Source: Dongia_A sp035274225 (GTDB taxonomy: Bacteria > Pseudomonadota > Alphaproteobacteria > Dongiales > Dongiaceae). Taken from it: a stretch of 15,861 nt of DNA. The notes under the pieces were generated by a model. It did not search any database, was not told the origin of the DNA, and was given only the letters and a program-made list of their open reading frames with translations. The position numbers and the translations under genes were made by a program. The DNA is taken from assembly GCA_035274225.1 (NCBI GenBank), contig DATEOK010000388.1, positions 1 to 15,861 on the forward strand. The letters are read 5' to 3'. Shown here one piece after another: positions 1-6,003 of this stretch; the stretch's first letter is position 1, and the number at the start of each line of letters is the position of its first letter.

Positions 1-455
1 AGCGGCGTCAGCAGGGCCTGATACGGAATGATGAGCCCTAGCAGCAGCGTGACGAACAGCACTTCCTTGAGCGGGATCGGGAAGCGAGCAAGCGCGTAGC
101 CGGCCGGTATGGTGAGGGCCAGGCAGAACAGGATGGTCAGGACCGCCGCGCCCGCGCTGTTGCCGAGATAGGTGAGGACGCCGGCCTGGAACTCCCAGAG
201 CCGGATGTAGCTGTCCAAGCTGAGAGCGTGGGGGAAATAGGTCGGCGGCACGGCCGCCGCCTCCTCGGTGTTCTTCAACGAAGCCAGGACCGAAGCCAGG
301 AGCGGCAGCAGCATGATGGTCGAAAGTGCGATGCAGGAAGCTGCCGTCAGATACCTGGTATGAGCGCGTCGCGCGCGCACGCCTTCGGACGCTACCGGTT
401 TCTGCCGATAGTGCAAGGCGCCGAGGCGCTCGCCTTTTTCCCACAGCGCGCTCAC
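1..455 (-). CDS. CUT1 sugar ABC transporter permease, MalG-like (partial, C-terminus beyond window)
   Basis: Inner-membrane permease of a carbohydrate ABC importer of the MalG/UgpE type, pairing with the MalF-like permease just upstream. About 151 codons are visible. A GTG start overlaps the TGA stop of the upstream permease (GTGA, 452-455), which implies translational coupling. The N-terminus is a basic cytoplasmic segment (VSALWEKGERLG..., then VRARRAHTRY), followed by a first membrane helix (around ASCIALSTIMLLPLLASVLA). Next comes a periplasmic stretch with the family-typical LKNTEEAAAVPPTYFP and SLDSYIRLW. Two further hydrophobic helices follow, joined by PAGYALARFPIP and ending in GLIIPYQALLTP at the window edge. 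The EAA loop that contacts the ATPase would lie beyond position 1. The Y-ALARF and IP-Q features are typical of the family. Substrate unknown. Confidence 0.9.
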   Translation of the reverse strand, partial: MSALWEKGERLGALHYRQKPVASEGVRARRAHTRYLTAASCIALSTIMLLPLLASVLASLKNTEEAAAVPPTYFPHALSLDSYIRLWEFQAGVLTYLGNSAGAAVLTILFCLALTIPAGYALARFPIPLKEVLFVTLLLGLIIPYQALLTP

Positions 456-1327
456 GCGTGGCTCCTGCGGGTCAGGACGATCTGGAAGATCGTGCAGACG
501 AGGATGATGCCGGCAAGGACCAATGACATCGCCGCGCCGTAGCCGAGCTTCAGGTACGGGAACGAATTGAGGTAGATCAGGAAGACCGACGTCGCTGTCA
601 GGTTGCGCGGTTGGCCTGCCGTCATGATGTAGAACTGGTCGAAGGCGAGCAGCGAGCCGATCACGCTCACCAAGGTCATCAGCAGGATGGTCCGCGCGAT
701 CAGCGGCAAGGTGATCTGGCGCACCCGCTGCCAATAGCTAGCGCCATCCACCATGCTGGCCTCGGTAAGCTCGCCGGGGATCGCCTGGATGGCGGCCACG
801 AACAGGATCATGCCGAAGCCGACCACCTTCCACACGATCGAGACGATGACCGCCCACATCGCGACATCGGCATCGGCGCCGAACCACACGATCGGCTTCT
901 CGATGAGGCCGAGATCCATCAGCGCCCGGTTGATCAGCCCGAAGTCATAGCTGAATAGCCAGTACCACAGCAGGCTGGAGGCGCCGAGACCGATCACCAC
1001 CGGCGCGAACACCACCGCCCGCGTGAAGCGGCGCAGCGGCGTGTTGTTGGCGGTGAGCAACGCGATCAGCAACCCGAGCCCCATCAGGATCGGCGTGATC
1101 AGAAGGGTATATTTGAAGGTGAATTCGAGCGACGCCCAGAACTGCGGATCGTTCCAGATCTTCACGAAGTTGCCGAGCCCGACAAACTTCTTCTCCGCGA
1201 TCAGCGACCAGTTGTGCAAGGACATCCAGCCCATCTGCGCCAGCGGATAGATGGTGAACGCCGCCACGAACGCCAGCGCCGGCGCGAGATAGAGAAGTCC
1301 GGTGAGGCTGCCTCTCCTGGCATGCAT
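452..1327 (-). CDS. CUT1 sugar ABC transporter permease, MalF/UgpA-like
   Basis: Inner-membrane permease (291 aa) of a carbohydrate ABC importer, the MalF/UgpA partner of the downstream MalG-like protein. It has about six hydrophobic helices. The first (LTGLLYLAPALAFVAAFTIYP) is followed by the periplasmic W-SLHNWSL...FVGLGNFVKIW segment typical of the family. The EAA-type cytoplasmic loop is seen at residues 186-196 (ELTEASMVDGA), followed by YWQRVRQITLP, the segment that docks on the ATPase. The ATG at 1327 is preceded by GAAGGAT about 10 nt upstream. The gene lies 72 nt after the binding-protein gene, with a strong hairpin between them, and its stop overlaps the next permease start. The length is normal. 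No gene for the ATPase is in the window; it may lie further left or be supplied in trans. Confidence 0.95.
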   Translation of the reverse strand: MHARRGSLTGLLYLAPALAFVAAFTIYPLAQMGWMSLHNWSLIAEKKFVGLGNFVKIWNDPQFWASLEFTFKYTLLITPILMGLGLLIALLTANNTPLRRFTRAVVFAPVVIGLGASSLLWYWLFSYDFGLINRALMDLGLIEKPIVWFGADADVAMWAVIVSIVWKVVGFGMILFVAAIQAIPGELTEASMVDGASYWQRVRQITLPLIARTILLMTLVSVIGSLLAFDQFYIMTAGQPRNLTATSVFLIYLNSFPYLKLGYGAAMSLVLAGIILVCTIFQIVLTRRSHA

Positions 1328-1350
1328 CGGTGCTACATCCTTCAGGCGAT

Positions 1351-1391
1351 ACGAGGTCTGCGGCGTTGGAGGTGACCGCCGCAGACCTCGT
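1351..1391 (-). other. Intercistronic hairpin, perfect 15-bp stem, between binding-protein and permease genes
   Basis: Bases 1351-1365 and 1377-1391 are perfect reverse complements (core CGAGGTCTGCGGCG), separated by an 11-nt loop. In the transcript (minus strand) the hairpin begins 8 nt after the TAG stop of the binding-protein gene and ends about 23 nt before the permease start. No run of U follows, so it is not a standard terminator. The likely role is to block 3' decay and raise binding-protein mRNA over permease mRNA, as known for malE-malF-type operons. The stem is directly visible; the role is inferred. Confidence 0.75.
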
Positions 1392-1399
1392 CGCTGCCG

Positions 1400-2656
1400 C
1401 TACTCGGCGGCGATCGCCTTCATCTGCGCCTTGGCGTCGGCGATGATGGTATCGAGATCGGTGTCTTCATAGTAGGCACGCTGCAGCATCTGCAGCCACG
1501 GCCCTTGCGGCGAGTTGATGAGCTCGAAGAACTTCAGGGTGTACGGCGTCTTGGCCACCTCGATCGCCTTGGCAACCTGCTGCACCTTCGGGTTCTCGCG
1601 GAAATACTTGTTGTCCGCCATGTCGCCGCGCGTGGTCATGTTGAGATTCTTGGCATAGACCTCGACCTGCGTCTCTTCCGACAGCAGGAACTTCATGAAG
1701 TCGATGGCGTCATCGACCCGCTTGCTGCCCTTTGGAATGGTCACGATGTCGCCGCCGGCGAAGGAGGAGACCTGGCCGCTCTTGACGCCGGGCAGCAGCG
1801 CAACGCCGAAATCCATGTTCGGGTTCTGCTCCTTGACCAGCGCGATGTTGAAATTGCCGGTGCCCATCATGCCGACCTTGCCGGAGCCGAAGCGCAGGTG
1901 GAACGTCTCGCCATTCTCGGAGCGGGCATCCTCGTGCACGTTGCCCGCCTTGATCATGTCGCGGGCCCATTGCAGCACTTCCTTGACACCGTCACCCTGC
2001 AGCGGCTCGTCGCTGGCGTCCTTCGGCTCGATGGTGGCGCCGCTCGCCCACATCAGCGGGCCGACCGTGAAGATGTTGCAGCCGGCGCAGGATCCGGGGA
2101 GGAAGTAGCCTTTGATGTCGCCGCCCAGCGCCGTGATCTTGTCGGCATATTCGCGGATCTCGGCGAGGCTGGTCGGCGGCCGATCCGGATCGAGCCCCGC
2201 CTTGCGGAACAGGTCCTTGTTGTAGAAGAGGGCGGAGACGTCGGCATAGAGGGGCACGCCATAGAGTCGCCCTTCGTAGGTCGAGACCGCCATGTGACCG
2301 GGGCTCGCCGTCTTCAGGCTGGCATCGCTGCCGATCAAATCGGTGATGTCGACCAGCTGCCCAGCGGCCTCGAACTGCGGACCGTAGATCAGGTCCATGC
2401 CCATCAGGTCCGGCACTTCGCCGCTGGCGATCGCTTGGGCGATCTTCGGCACCATCTCGGTATGCGGGATATAGGTGAGGTGGATCTTACGGTCTGGATT
2501 CTTCTCGTTCCACGCCGCAACCAGCGCATCCACCATGCCGGCGTTGCCGCCGCTGCGCTCCCACATCTCGAGGTCTTCGGCCATCGCCGGGAACGCCATC
2601 ATCGCCAGCATGGCGGCAAGCGCCAGCCGGTACTTTCCGAACGTCGGCACTGTCAT
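1400..2656 (-). CDS. CUT1 extracellular solute(sugar)-binding protein
   Basis: Periplasmic binding protein (418 aa) of family-1 type (UgpB/MalE-like) that captures the sugar for the two downstream permeases. It has a Sec signal peptide of about 26 residues ending AMA before EDLEMWERSGG. The mature start contains the EMWERSGGNAGMVDALVAAWNE pattern typical of the family (W-x-x-x-G...F/V-x-x-x-Y/W-N). Further family hallmarks are LYGVPLYADVSALFYNKDLF, RKAGLDPDRPPTSLAEIREYA, a GKVGMMGTGNFNI segment and DDAIDFMKFLLSEETQ. Residues 190-193 form an unusual CAGC. The start ATG at 2656 has a strong GGGAGGA about 5 nt upstream. It is first in the transporter operon; twin palindromes lie 47 and 105 bp upstream of the start. 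The substrate cannot be told from the sequence. Confidence 0.95.
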   Translation of the reverse strand: MTVPTFGKYRLALAAMLAMMAFPAMAEDLEMWERSGGNAGMVDALVAAWNEKNPDRKIHLTYIPHTEMVPKIAQAIASGEVPDLMGMDLIYGPQFEAAGQLVDITDLIGSDASLKTASPGHMAVSTYEGRLYGVPLYADVSALFYNKDLFRKAGLDPDRPPTSLAEIREYADKITALGGDIKGYFLPGSCAGCNIFTVGPLMWASGATIEPKDASDEPLQGDGVKEVLQWARDMIKAGNVHEDARSENGETFHLRFGSGKVGMMGTGNFNIALVKEQNPNMDFGVALLPGVKSGQVSSFAGGDIVTIPKGSKRVDDAIDFMKFLLSEETQVEVYAKNLNMTTRGDMADNKYFRENPKVQQVAKAIEVAKTPYTLKFFELINSPQGPWLQMLQRAYYEDTDLDTIIADAKAQMKAIAAE

Positions 2657-2702
2657 TGCTTCCTCCCGTTGTCGGTTTCCGCCGGCCGCTCCCCAGGCCG
2701 GA

Positions 2703-2714
2703 GAAAAGCTTTTC
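2703..2714. promoter_or_regulatory. Operator-like palindrome GAAAAGCTTTTC (proximal copy)
   Basis: Perfect 12-bp palindrome 47 bp upstream of the CUT1 binding-protein start codon. An identical copy lies at 2761-2772, 58 bp away centre to centre. Sites of this shape upstream of sugar transporters are typical for LacI-family repressors, but the centre here is GC rather than the usual CG. The regulator is unknown. Confidence 0.55.
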
Positions 2715-2760
2715 CTTCTTTTCCATGGCGTTCCCTTGTCGGGACTTCACTGCCATGTGG

Positions 2761-2772
2761 GAAAAGCTTTTC
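2761..2772. promoter_or_regulatory. Operator-like palindrome GAAAAGCTTTTC (distal copy)
   Basis: Second exact copy of the 12-bp palindrome. It extends imperfectly to 18 bp (TG-g-GAAAAGCTTTTC-t-CA, 2758-2775). It lies 105 bp upstream of the binding-protein start, in an AT-richer stretch where the promoter is expected. I could not identify a convincing -35/-10 pair. Two identical copies of a 12-mer within 60 bp, in a GC-rich genome and upstream of a transporter gene, are unlikely by chance. Confidence 0.55.
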
Positions 2773-2847
2773 TCATACAAATTGCGCTCGTTTCCATGCG
2801 GAAGCAAGCAAAAATTCCTGGATTGTCCGTTGGAGCGAGAAGGGCCG

Positions 2848-3345
2848 CTAGCGCCGCGCGAGCTTTTGGGCGAGGGCGGCTTCCTGCCGCTCCGTCTGCT
2901 GGCGCTTCAGGGCGAAATAGATCCGGGCGACCTTGCGGGCGTAGCTCTCGCCGCGTTCGGGCGTGCGCGAATGATAGTGCGCGACGGCCTGCCAGTTGTA
3001 GCCGACCTCGTTGATCTGCTTGCGCAGGATCCAGGCGGCGACGCTGATGTTGTAGCAGGCGTTGTAGAGATGCTTGGTTTCGACGCCGTATTCGGACAGC
3101 GGCTCGAGCCAGAGCGAGTTGATCTGCATCACGCCCATGTCGACGGAGCCGTTGGTGTTGTAGTTTTCGGCATTCTTGTCATACCGGCTTTCCACCCAGG
3201 CGATCGCCTGCAGCAGCATCGGCGGAACCTTGTACATTTTTCCCGCCTCGTCGAAGCAATCCATCATGGTTCGCGGCTGCTGCTGCCCGGCATGGGCGGC
3301 AGAGGCGAAGACGATGAATACGAGGGCGGCAAAGATACGAAGCAT
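2848..3345 (-). CDS. Secreted lytic transglycosylase (SLT domain, VirB1/IpgF-like)
   Basis: Small (165 aa) peptidoglycan-cleaving enzyme, predicted to cut the MurNAc-GlcNAc bond in the periplasm. It has a signal peptide of about 19 residues (…FASAAHA). The SLT fold follows, with the likely catalytic glutamate E52 in IAWVESRYDKNA and the GVMQIN motif at 71-76. A further family segment is YNISVAAWILRKQI, followed by NWQAVAHYHSRTPERGESYARKV. C30 and C97 could form the disulfide common in VirB1/IpgF-like enzymes. No conjugation or secretion genes are visible nearby, so it may be a stand-alone housekeeping or accessory enzyme. The start ATG at 3345 has only a weak ribosome-binding site. The tail (QQTERQEAALAQKLARR) is charged and probably helical. 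Position between two sugar systems says little about its function. Confidence 0.9.
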   Translation of the reverse strand: MLRIFAALVFIVFASAAHAGQQQPRTMMDCFDEAGKMYKVPPMLLQAIAWVESRYDKNAENYNTNGSVDMGVMQINSLWLEPLSEYGVETKHLYNACYNISVAAWILRKQINEVGYNWQAVAHYHSRTPERGESYARKVARIYFALKRQQTERQEAALAQKLARR

Positions 3346-3522
3346 GTGGCCGGAGATCCCGTCTGGCGCTACGGTTTGATCCGGGCCTAGGATTCCCCGA
3401 AAATCGTTAAAATAGCGTCTACCCGCACACCCCGGTCGGGTGCACCAAAAGGCCTGTATTTCGGGGATATTTGAGGCTTTTCGGGCCGAGGGGCACTGTT
3501 CCTGCGGTATTATTCCGCTCCG

Positions 3523-4569
3523 CTATTCCGAGAGGGCGCGGCGGGCCTTCGGCTGCGCTGCCGCCCGGGTGCTGCCGCGCTCGCGAATTGCGAAGCCGAC
3601 ATCGATGCGGCGGTTGTCGGGGCGCTCGCCGGTCTCGATGATTTTCATCACGATCTCGGATGCGAGGCGCCCCATCTCATAGCGCGGCGTTGCGACCGAG
3701 GTGATCGGCGGATGGGCGCAGGCGGCAAATTCCAGGTCGTTGAACCCGACGATCGAAATCCGCTCCGGCACCGCGATGCCGCGGCGCTGGCATTCGAACA
3801 GTGCACCCAGCGCCAAGTTGTCGTCGCAGCAGAACAGCGCCTCCAGACCAGGCTCCCGGTCCAGGATGATGCCAAGCAATTCGCCGCCGGCGCTGACGCT
3901 CGACGGCCTGGGCGTGGTGGCGACGAGGCCGTCGGTCGGCAGCTTCGCTTCTTCCATCGCTCGGTTGTAGCCGGCCATGCGCGCATGGGCGCGCGCATCG
4001 AGGCGCGCCGCGGTATAGCCGATCTTGCGATGCCCGCAGGCGATCAGGAAGCGCGTCGCCTCGTAGCCGCCTTGGCGCTGCGACAATCCCACATTGATGT
4101 CGATCGGATCGTCGGTGAGCTCGAATGTCTGCACCACCGGCACGCCGGAATATTCCAGCAGCCGGCGCGCATGGGGCGTCTGGTCGATGCCGGCGATGAT
4201 GATGGCTTCCGGGTGCTGACCAACGAGAGTGGCGATGACGTTCTCTTCCTCGGTCGAGGAATACCGGCTGGAGAACACCGACACCTGGAAGCCGGCCGGC
4301 AGCAGCGTGTCGTGCAGCGCGCGCAAATAGTCCGCGAACACGCCATTGGTCAGCGATGAAACGATTACACCGATGGTATGCGTGCGCGCGGAGGCGAGGC
4401 GGCTCGCGGCGACGTCGGGCACGTAGGCGAGCTCGCTAACCGCCGCATTGACACGGTTGCGCAACGCGGCCGACACCATGCCCGGGTGGCGCAACGCGCG
4501 CGACACCGTCACCGCGCTGACGCCCGCAAGCTTGGCGACATCGGCCAACGTGCTGCGTTTTCTACGAAT
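3523..4569 (-). CDS. LacI-family transcriptional repressor (probable ATT start)
   Basis: Sugar-responsive DNA-binding repressor of the LacI/GalR family. An N-terminal helix-turn-helix (LADVAKLAGVSAVTVSRALRHP) and hinge (YVPDVAASRLAS) are followed by a periplasmic-binding-protein-like effector domain (TIGVIVSSLTNGVFADYL ... ISIVGFNDLEFAACAHPPITSV). No ATG, GTG or TTG lies in frame between the upstream TGA, inside the operator, and a TTG at 4548. That TTG has no ribosome-binding site and would cut into the first helix. An ATT at 4569 has GGGGGGAAG directly upstream and yields an N-terminus RRKRSTLADVA normal for the family, so I use it (348 aa). The conservative alternative is the TTG start at 4548 (341 aa). 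It is divergent from the CUT2 transporter and is the likely controller of that operon and of itself. Confidence 0.93.
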   Translation of the reverse strand: MRRKRSTLADVAKLAGVSAVTVSRALRHPGMVSAALRNRVNAAVSELAYVPDVAASRLASARTHTIGVIVSSLTNGVFADYLRALHDTLLPAGFQVSVFSSRYSSTEEENVIATLVGQHPEAIIIAGIDQTPHARRLLEYSGVPVVQTFELTDDPIDINVGLSQRQGGYEATRFLIACGHRKIGYTAARLDARAHARMAGYNRAMEEAKLPTDGLVATTPRPSSVSAGGELLGIILDREPGLEALFCCDDNLALGALFECQRRGIAVPERISIVGFNDLEFAACAHPPITSVATPRYEMGRLASEIVMKIIETGERPDNRRIDVGFAIRERGSTRAAAQPKARRALSE

Positions 4570-4610
4570 GGCTTCCCCCCGGCCGGCAAAGTGAAGAAAA
4601 GGGCGTATTG

Positions 4611-4639
4611 ATTCTAGGAGAAAGCGCTTTCATTGCCAA
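4611..4639 (-). promoter_or_regulatory. Predicted lacI promoter (TTGGCA-17-TAGAAT)
   Basis: On the minus strand a -35 TTGGCA (4639-4634) and a -10 TAGAAT (4616-4611) are separated by exactly 17 bp. The palindrome GAAAGCGCTTTC fills most of the spacer, which predicts autorepression. The expected transcription start near 4604 gives a leader of about 35 nt up to the ATT codon at 4569. Confidence 0.6.
4620..4631. promoter_or_regulatory. LacI-type operator O1, GAAAGCGCTTTC
   Basis: Perfect 12-bp palindrome with the central CG typical of LacI-family operators. It lies inside the spacer of the predicted lacI promoter. Its centre is 22 bp from O2 (about two helical turns). The neighbouring LacI-family gene is the obvious candidate binder. 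Confidence 0.7.
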
Positions 4640-4669
4640 TTGACAGCGCTTTCATTTCTCCCTAATCAT
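4640..4669 (+). promoter_or_regulatory. Predicted CUT2 operon promoter (TTGACA-18-AATCAT)
   Basis: A consensus -35 box TTGACA lies at 4640-4645, directly abutting the -35 of the divergent lacI promoter. A weaker -10 (AATCAT, 4664-4669, 18-bp spacing; or TAATCA at 17 bp) follows. The operator O2 overlaps the -35 and O3 the expected start near 4676, so repression by occlusion is expected. The -10 assignment is uncertain. Confidence 0.55.
4641..4654. promoter_or_regulatory. LacI-type operator O2, TGACAGCGCTTTCA
   Basis: 14-bp palindrome with a single mismatched pair (relative to TGAAAGCGCTTTCA) sharing the AGCGCT core of O1. It overlaps the -35 hexamer of the CUT2 operon promoter. Confidence 0.65.
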
Positions 4670-4670
4670 A

Positions 4671-4676
4671 AGCGCT
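4671..4676. promoter_or_regulatory. Possible weak third operator core O3, AGCGCT
   Basis: A third AGCGCT, centred 26 bp from O2, sits where the CUT2 transcript is expected to start. Its flanks (ATA...GCC) match O1/O2 poorly, so it is at best a weak auxiliary site. Confidence 0.35.
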
Positions 4677-4739
4677 GCCTGGCGGGAGAGGCAATAAGCA
4701 GGGGCAAAATCAATCCTCCGCCCGGGCCTCAAGCAAACG

Positions 4740-4751
4740 AAGAACGTTCTT
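4740..4751. promoter_or_regulatory. Palindrome AAGAACGTTCTT in the CUT2 leader
   Basis: Perfect 12-bp palindrome immediately upstream of the ribosome-binding site (AGGGAGGAG, 4753-4761) of the binding-protein gene. The AACGTT core resembles operators of some LacI-family regulators such as PurR. It differs from the AGCGCT sites upstream, so a second regulator could act here. It could also be chance. Confidence 0.35.
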
Positions 4752-4766
4752 TAGGGAGGAGTTCGG

Positions 4767-5909
4767 ATGTTTACGTCGACCACGCTTCGGCGGGCGATGA
4801 CGCTGCTCGCGGCGGCATCGGTGACCGCTCTGTTGGCTCATGCGCCGGCTGCGAAGGCGCAGGAAGTCGTCTCGGGTCCGGCGGCCGAGCCGGAATGCTT
4901 CGTGCCCTGGACCGACCAGACCAAGTTCTTCAAGTTCCCGAAGAAAGAAGGGCCGTATCGCATTGCCCTTGCCAACGGCTTCATCGGCAACACCTGGCGC
5001 ATCCAGATGATCAAGACGGCGAAGGCCTATGCCGATCAGCCCGATGTCAAGGCGAAGCTCAAGGAATTCAAGGTCGTGTCGACCGGCGAGGACGTCGCCG
5101 CGCAGATCGCCGCGATCAACAACTTCATCGACTCCGGATATGACGCCATCGTCGTCAACGCGCAGAACCCGACTGCTTTCACGCCGGTGATCAAGCGCGC
5201 CAAGAAGGCAGGCGTCGTTCTGGTTGCCTTCGACAACATTCTCGATACCGAGGATGCGATCAACGTGAACGTGGACCAGAAGGGCCTCGGCGAATACTGG
5301 GCGCACTGGCTGGTGAAGAACATCCCCAACGGCGGCAAGATCCTCGAAGTGCGCGGCGTCGCCGGCACTTCGGTCGACACCGACCGCCACAACGGCATCC
5401 ACGAAGTGCTCGATGCCTCGGGCAAGAAGTGGGACGTCGTGGAAGTCGTCGGCAAGTGGGATGACGGCACGGCGCAGAAAGTCTCCGCCGATGCCATCGC
5501 GGTGCAGAAGCACTTCGACGGCATCACCGTGCAGGGCGGCTCGACCGGTACCGTCCGCGCCTTCATGGATGCGGGCCATCCGTTCGTGCCGGTCGGAGGC
5601 GAGACCGAGAACGGCTTCCGCAAGCTGTGCGCCGCGCACGGTGGCGAAGGCCTGAAATGCGCGTCCGGCGGAACCGGCCCGGCTCAGGTTGCGGTCGCGA
5701 TCAAGACCGCCATCGCCGCGCTGGAAGGGAATGTGGTGCCGCAGTCGGTGAAGCTGCCGCTGGCGACCACCGAAGACCCGAATTTCAAGGACGGCGAGAG
5801 CTTCTACGCCAAGGAAGGCGACAATTTCTTCGTCGGCAATGCCTTCCCGACCTGTGGGATTAACTTCACGGCCCAGGAAATTATGGGCCAGTCCGAGTCG
5901 AACGACTAA
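4767..5909 (+). CDS. CUT2 sugar ABC transporter substrate-binding protein (ribose-binding-like)
   Basis: Periplasmic binding protein (380 aa, peripla_BP_4-type) of a CUT2 (ribose/xylose-like) importer. The signal peptide is about 31 residues (…APAAKA before QEVV). An N-terminal extension (PECFVPWTDQTKFFKFPKKEG) precedes the first beta strand YRIALANGFIGNTWRIQM. Further family elements are DVAAQIAAINNFIDSGYDAIVVNAQNP, a sugar-side VVLVAFDN, ILEVRGVAGTSVDTDRHNGI and FDGITVQGGSTGTVRAFMDAG. The mature protein has four cysteines (44, 288, 298, 363), unusual for this class and possibly two disulfides. The ATG at 4767 follows AGGGAGGAG at good spacing. First gene of a four-gene operon under probable LacI control; a GC-rich hairpin follows the stop. 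The ligand is most likely a monosaccharide or related polyol, but is not identifiable. Confidence 0.95.
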   Translation: MFTSTTLRRAMTLLAAASVTALLAHAPAAKAQEVVSGPAAEPECFVPWTDQTKFFKFPKKEGPYRIALANGFIGNTWRIQMIKTAKAYADQPDVKAKLKEFKVVSTGEDVAAQIAAINNFIDSGYDAIVVNAQNPTAFTPVIKRAKKAGVVLVAFDNILDTEDAINVNVDQKGLGEYWAHWLVKNIPNGGKILEVRGVAGTSVDTDRHNGIHEVLDASGKKWDVVEVVGKWDDGTAQKVSADAIAVQKHFDGITVQGGSTGTVRAFMDAGHPFVPVGGETENGFRKLCAAHGGEGLKCASGGTGPAQVAVAIKTAIAALEGNVVPQSVKLPLATTEDPNFKDGESFYAKEGDNFFVGNAFPTCGINFTAQEIMGQSESND

Positions 5910-5937
5910 CCACGAGCGCAAACACCGTTGACTAGTC

Positions 5938-5976
5938 CCGGCGCCGCTGGGGATCATCCCCCACGGCGCCGGTTTG
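5938..5976 (+). terminator. GC-rich hairpin between binding-protein and ATPase genes (attenuator or partial terminator)
   Basis: Bases 5938-5946 (CCGGCGCCG) pair with 5964-5972. After a one-base bulge, TGGGG (5948-5952) pairs with CCCCA (5959-5963), leaving a 6-nt loop. The stem is followed by only TTTG, so termination is probably partial. It sits 28 nt after the binding-protein stop and 31 nt before the ATPase start. It would keep binding-protein transcripts in excess, as is common in ABC importer operons. Confidence 0.65.
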
Positions 5977-6003
5977 TCTCCGGCTATACCTGAGAAGCAC
6001 GCG

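Noticed and set aside
2656..2728. Small minus-strand frame starting ATGGAAAAGAAGG through the proximal palindrome
   Set aside because: It overlaps the binding-protein start in another frame and has no conserved feature. The DNA is better explained as a promoter/operator region.
1505..2851. Long plus-strand open frame of 448 codons
   Set aside because: Antisense to the CUT1 binding protein. Its composition (His/Arg/Asp/Leu-rich, no motif) is that of a high-GC shadow frame.
3426..3445. CACCC...GGGTG hairpin as terminator of lacI
   Set aside because: Only five pairs and no T-run directly after it; too weak to call.
5974..6003. TTG start extending the CUT2 ATPase by ten residues
   Set aside because: The TTG lies at the 3' base of the GC hairpin with no ribosome-binding site. 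ATG 6004 has GAGAAG and a normal N-terminus.
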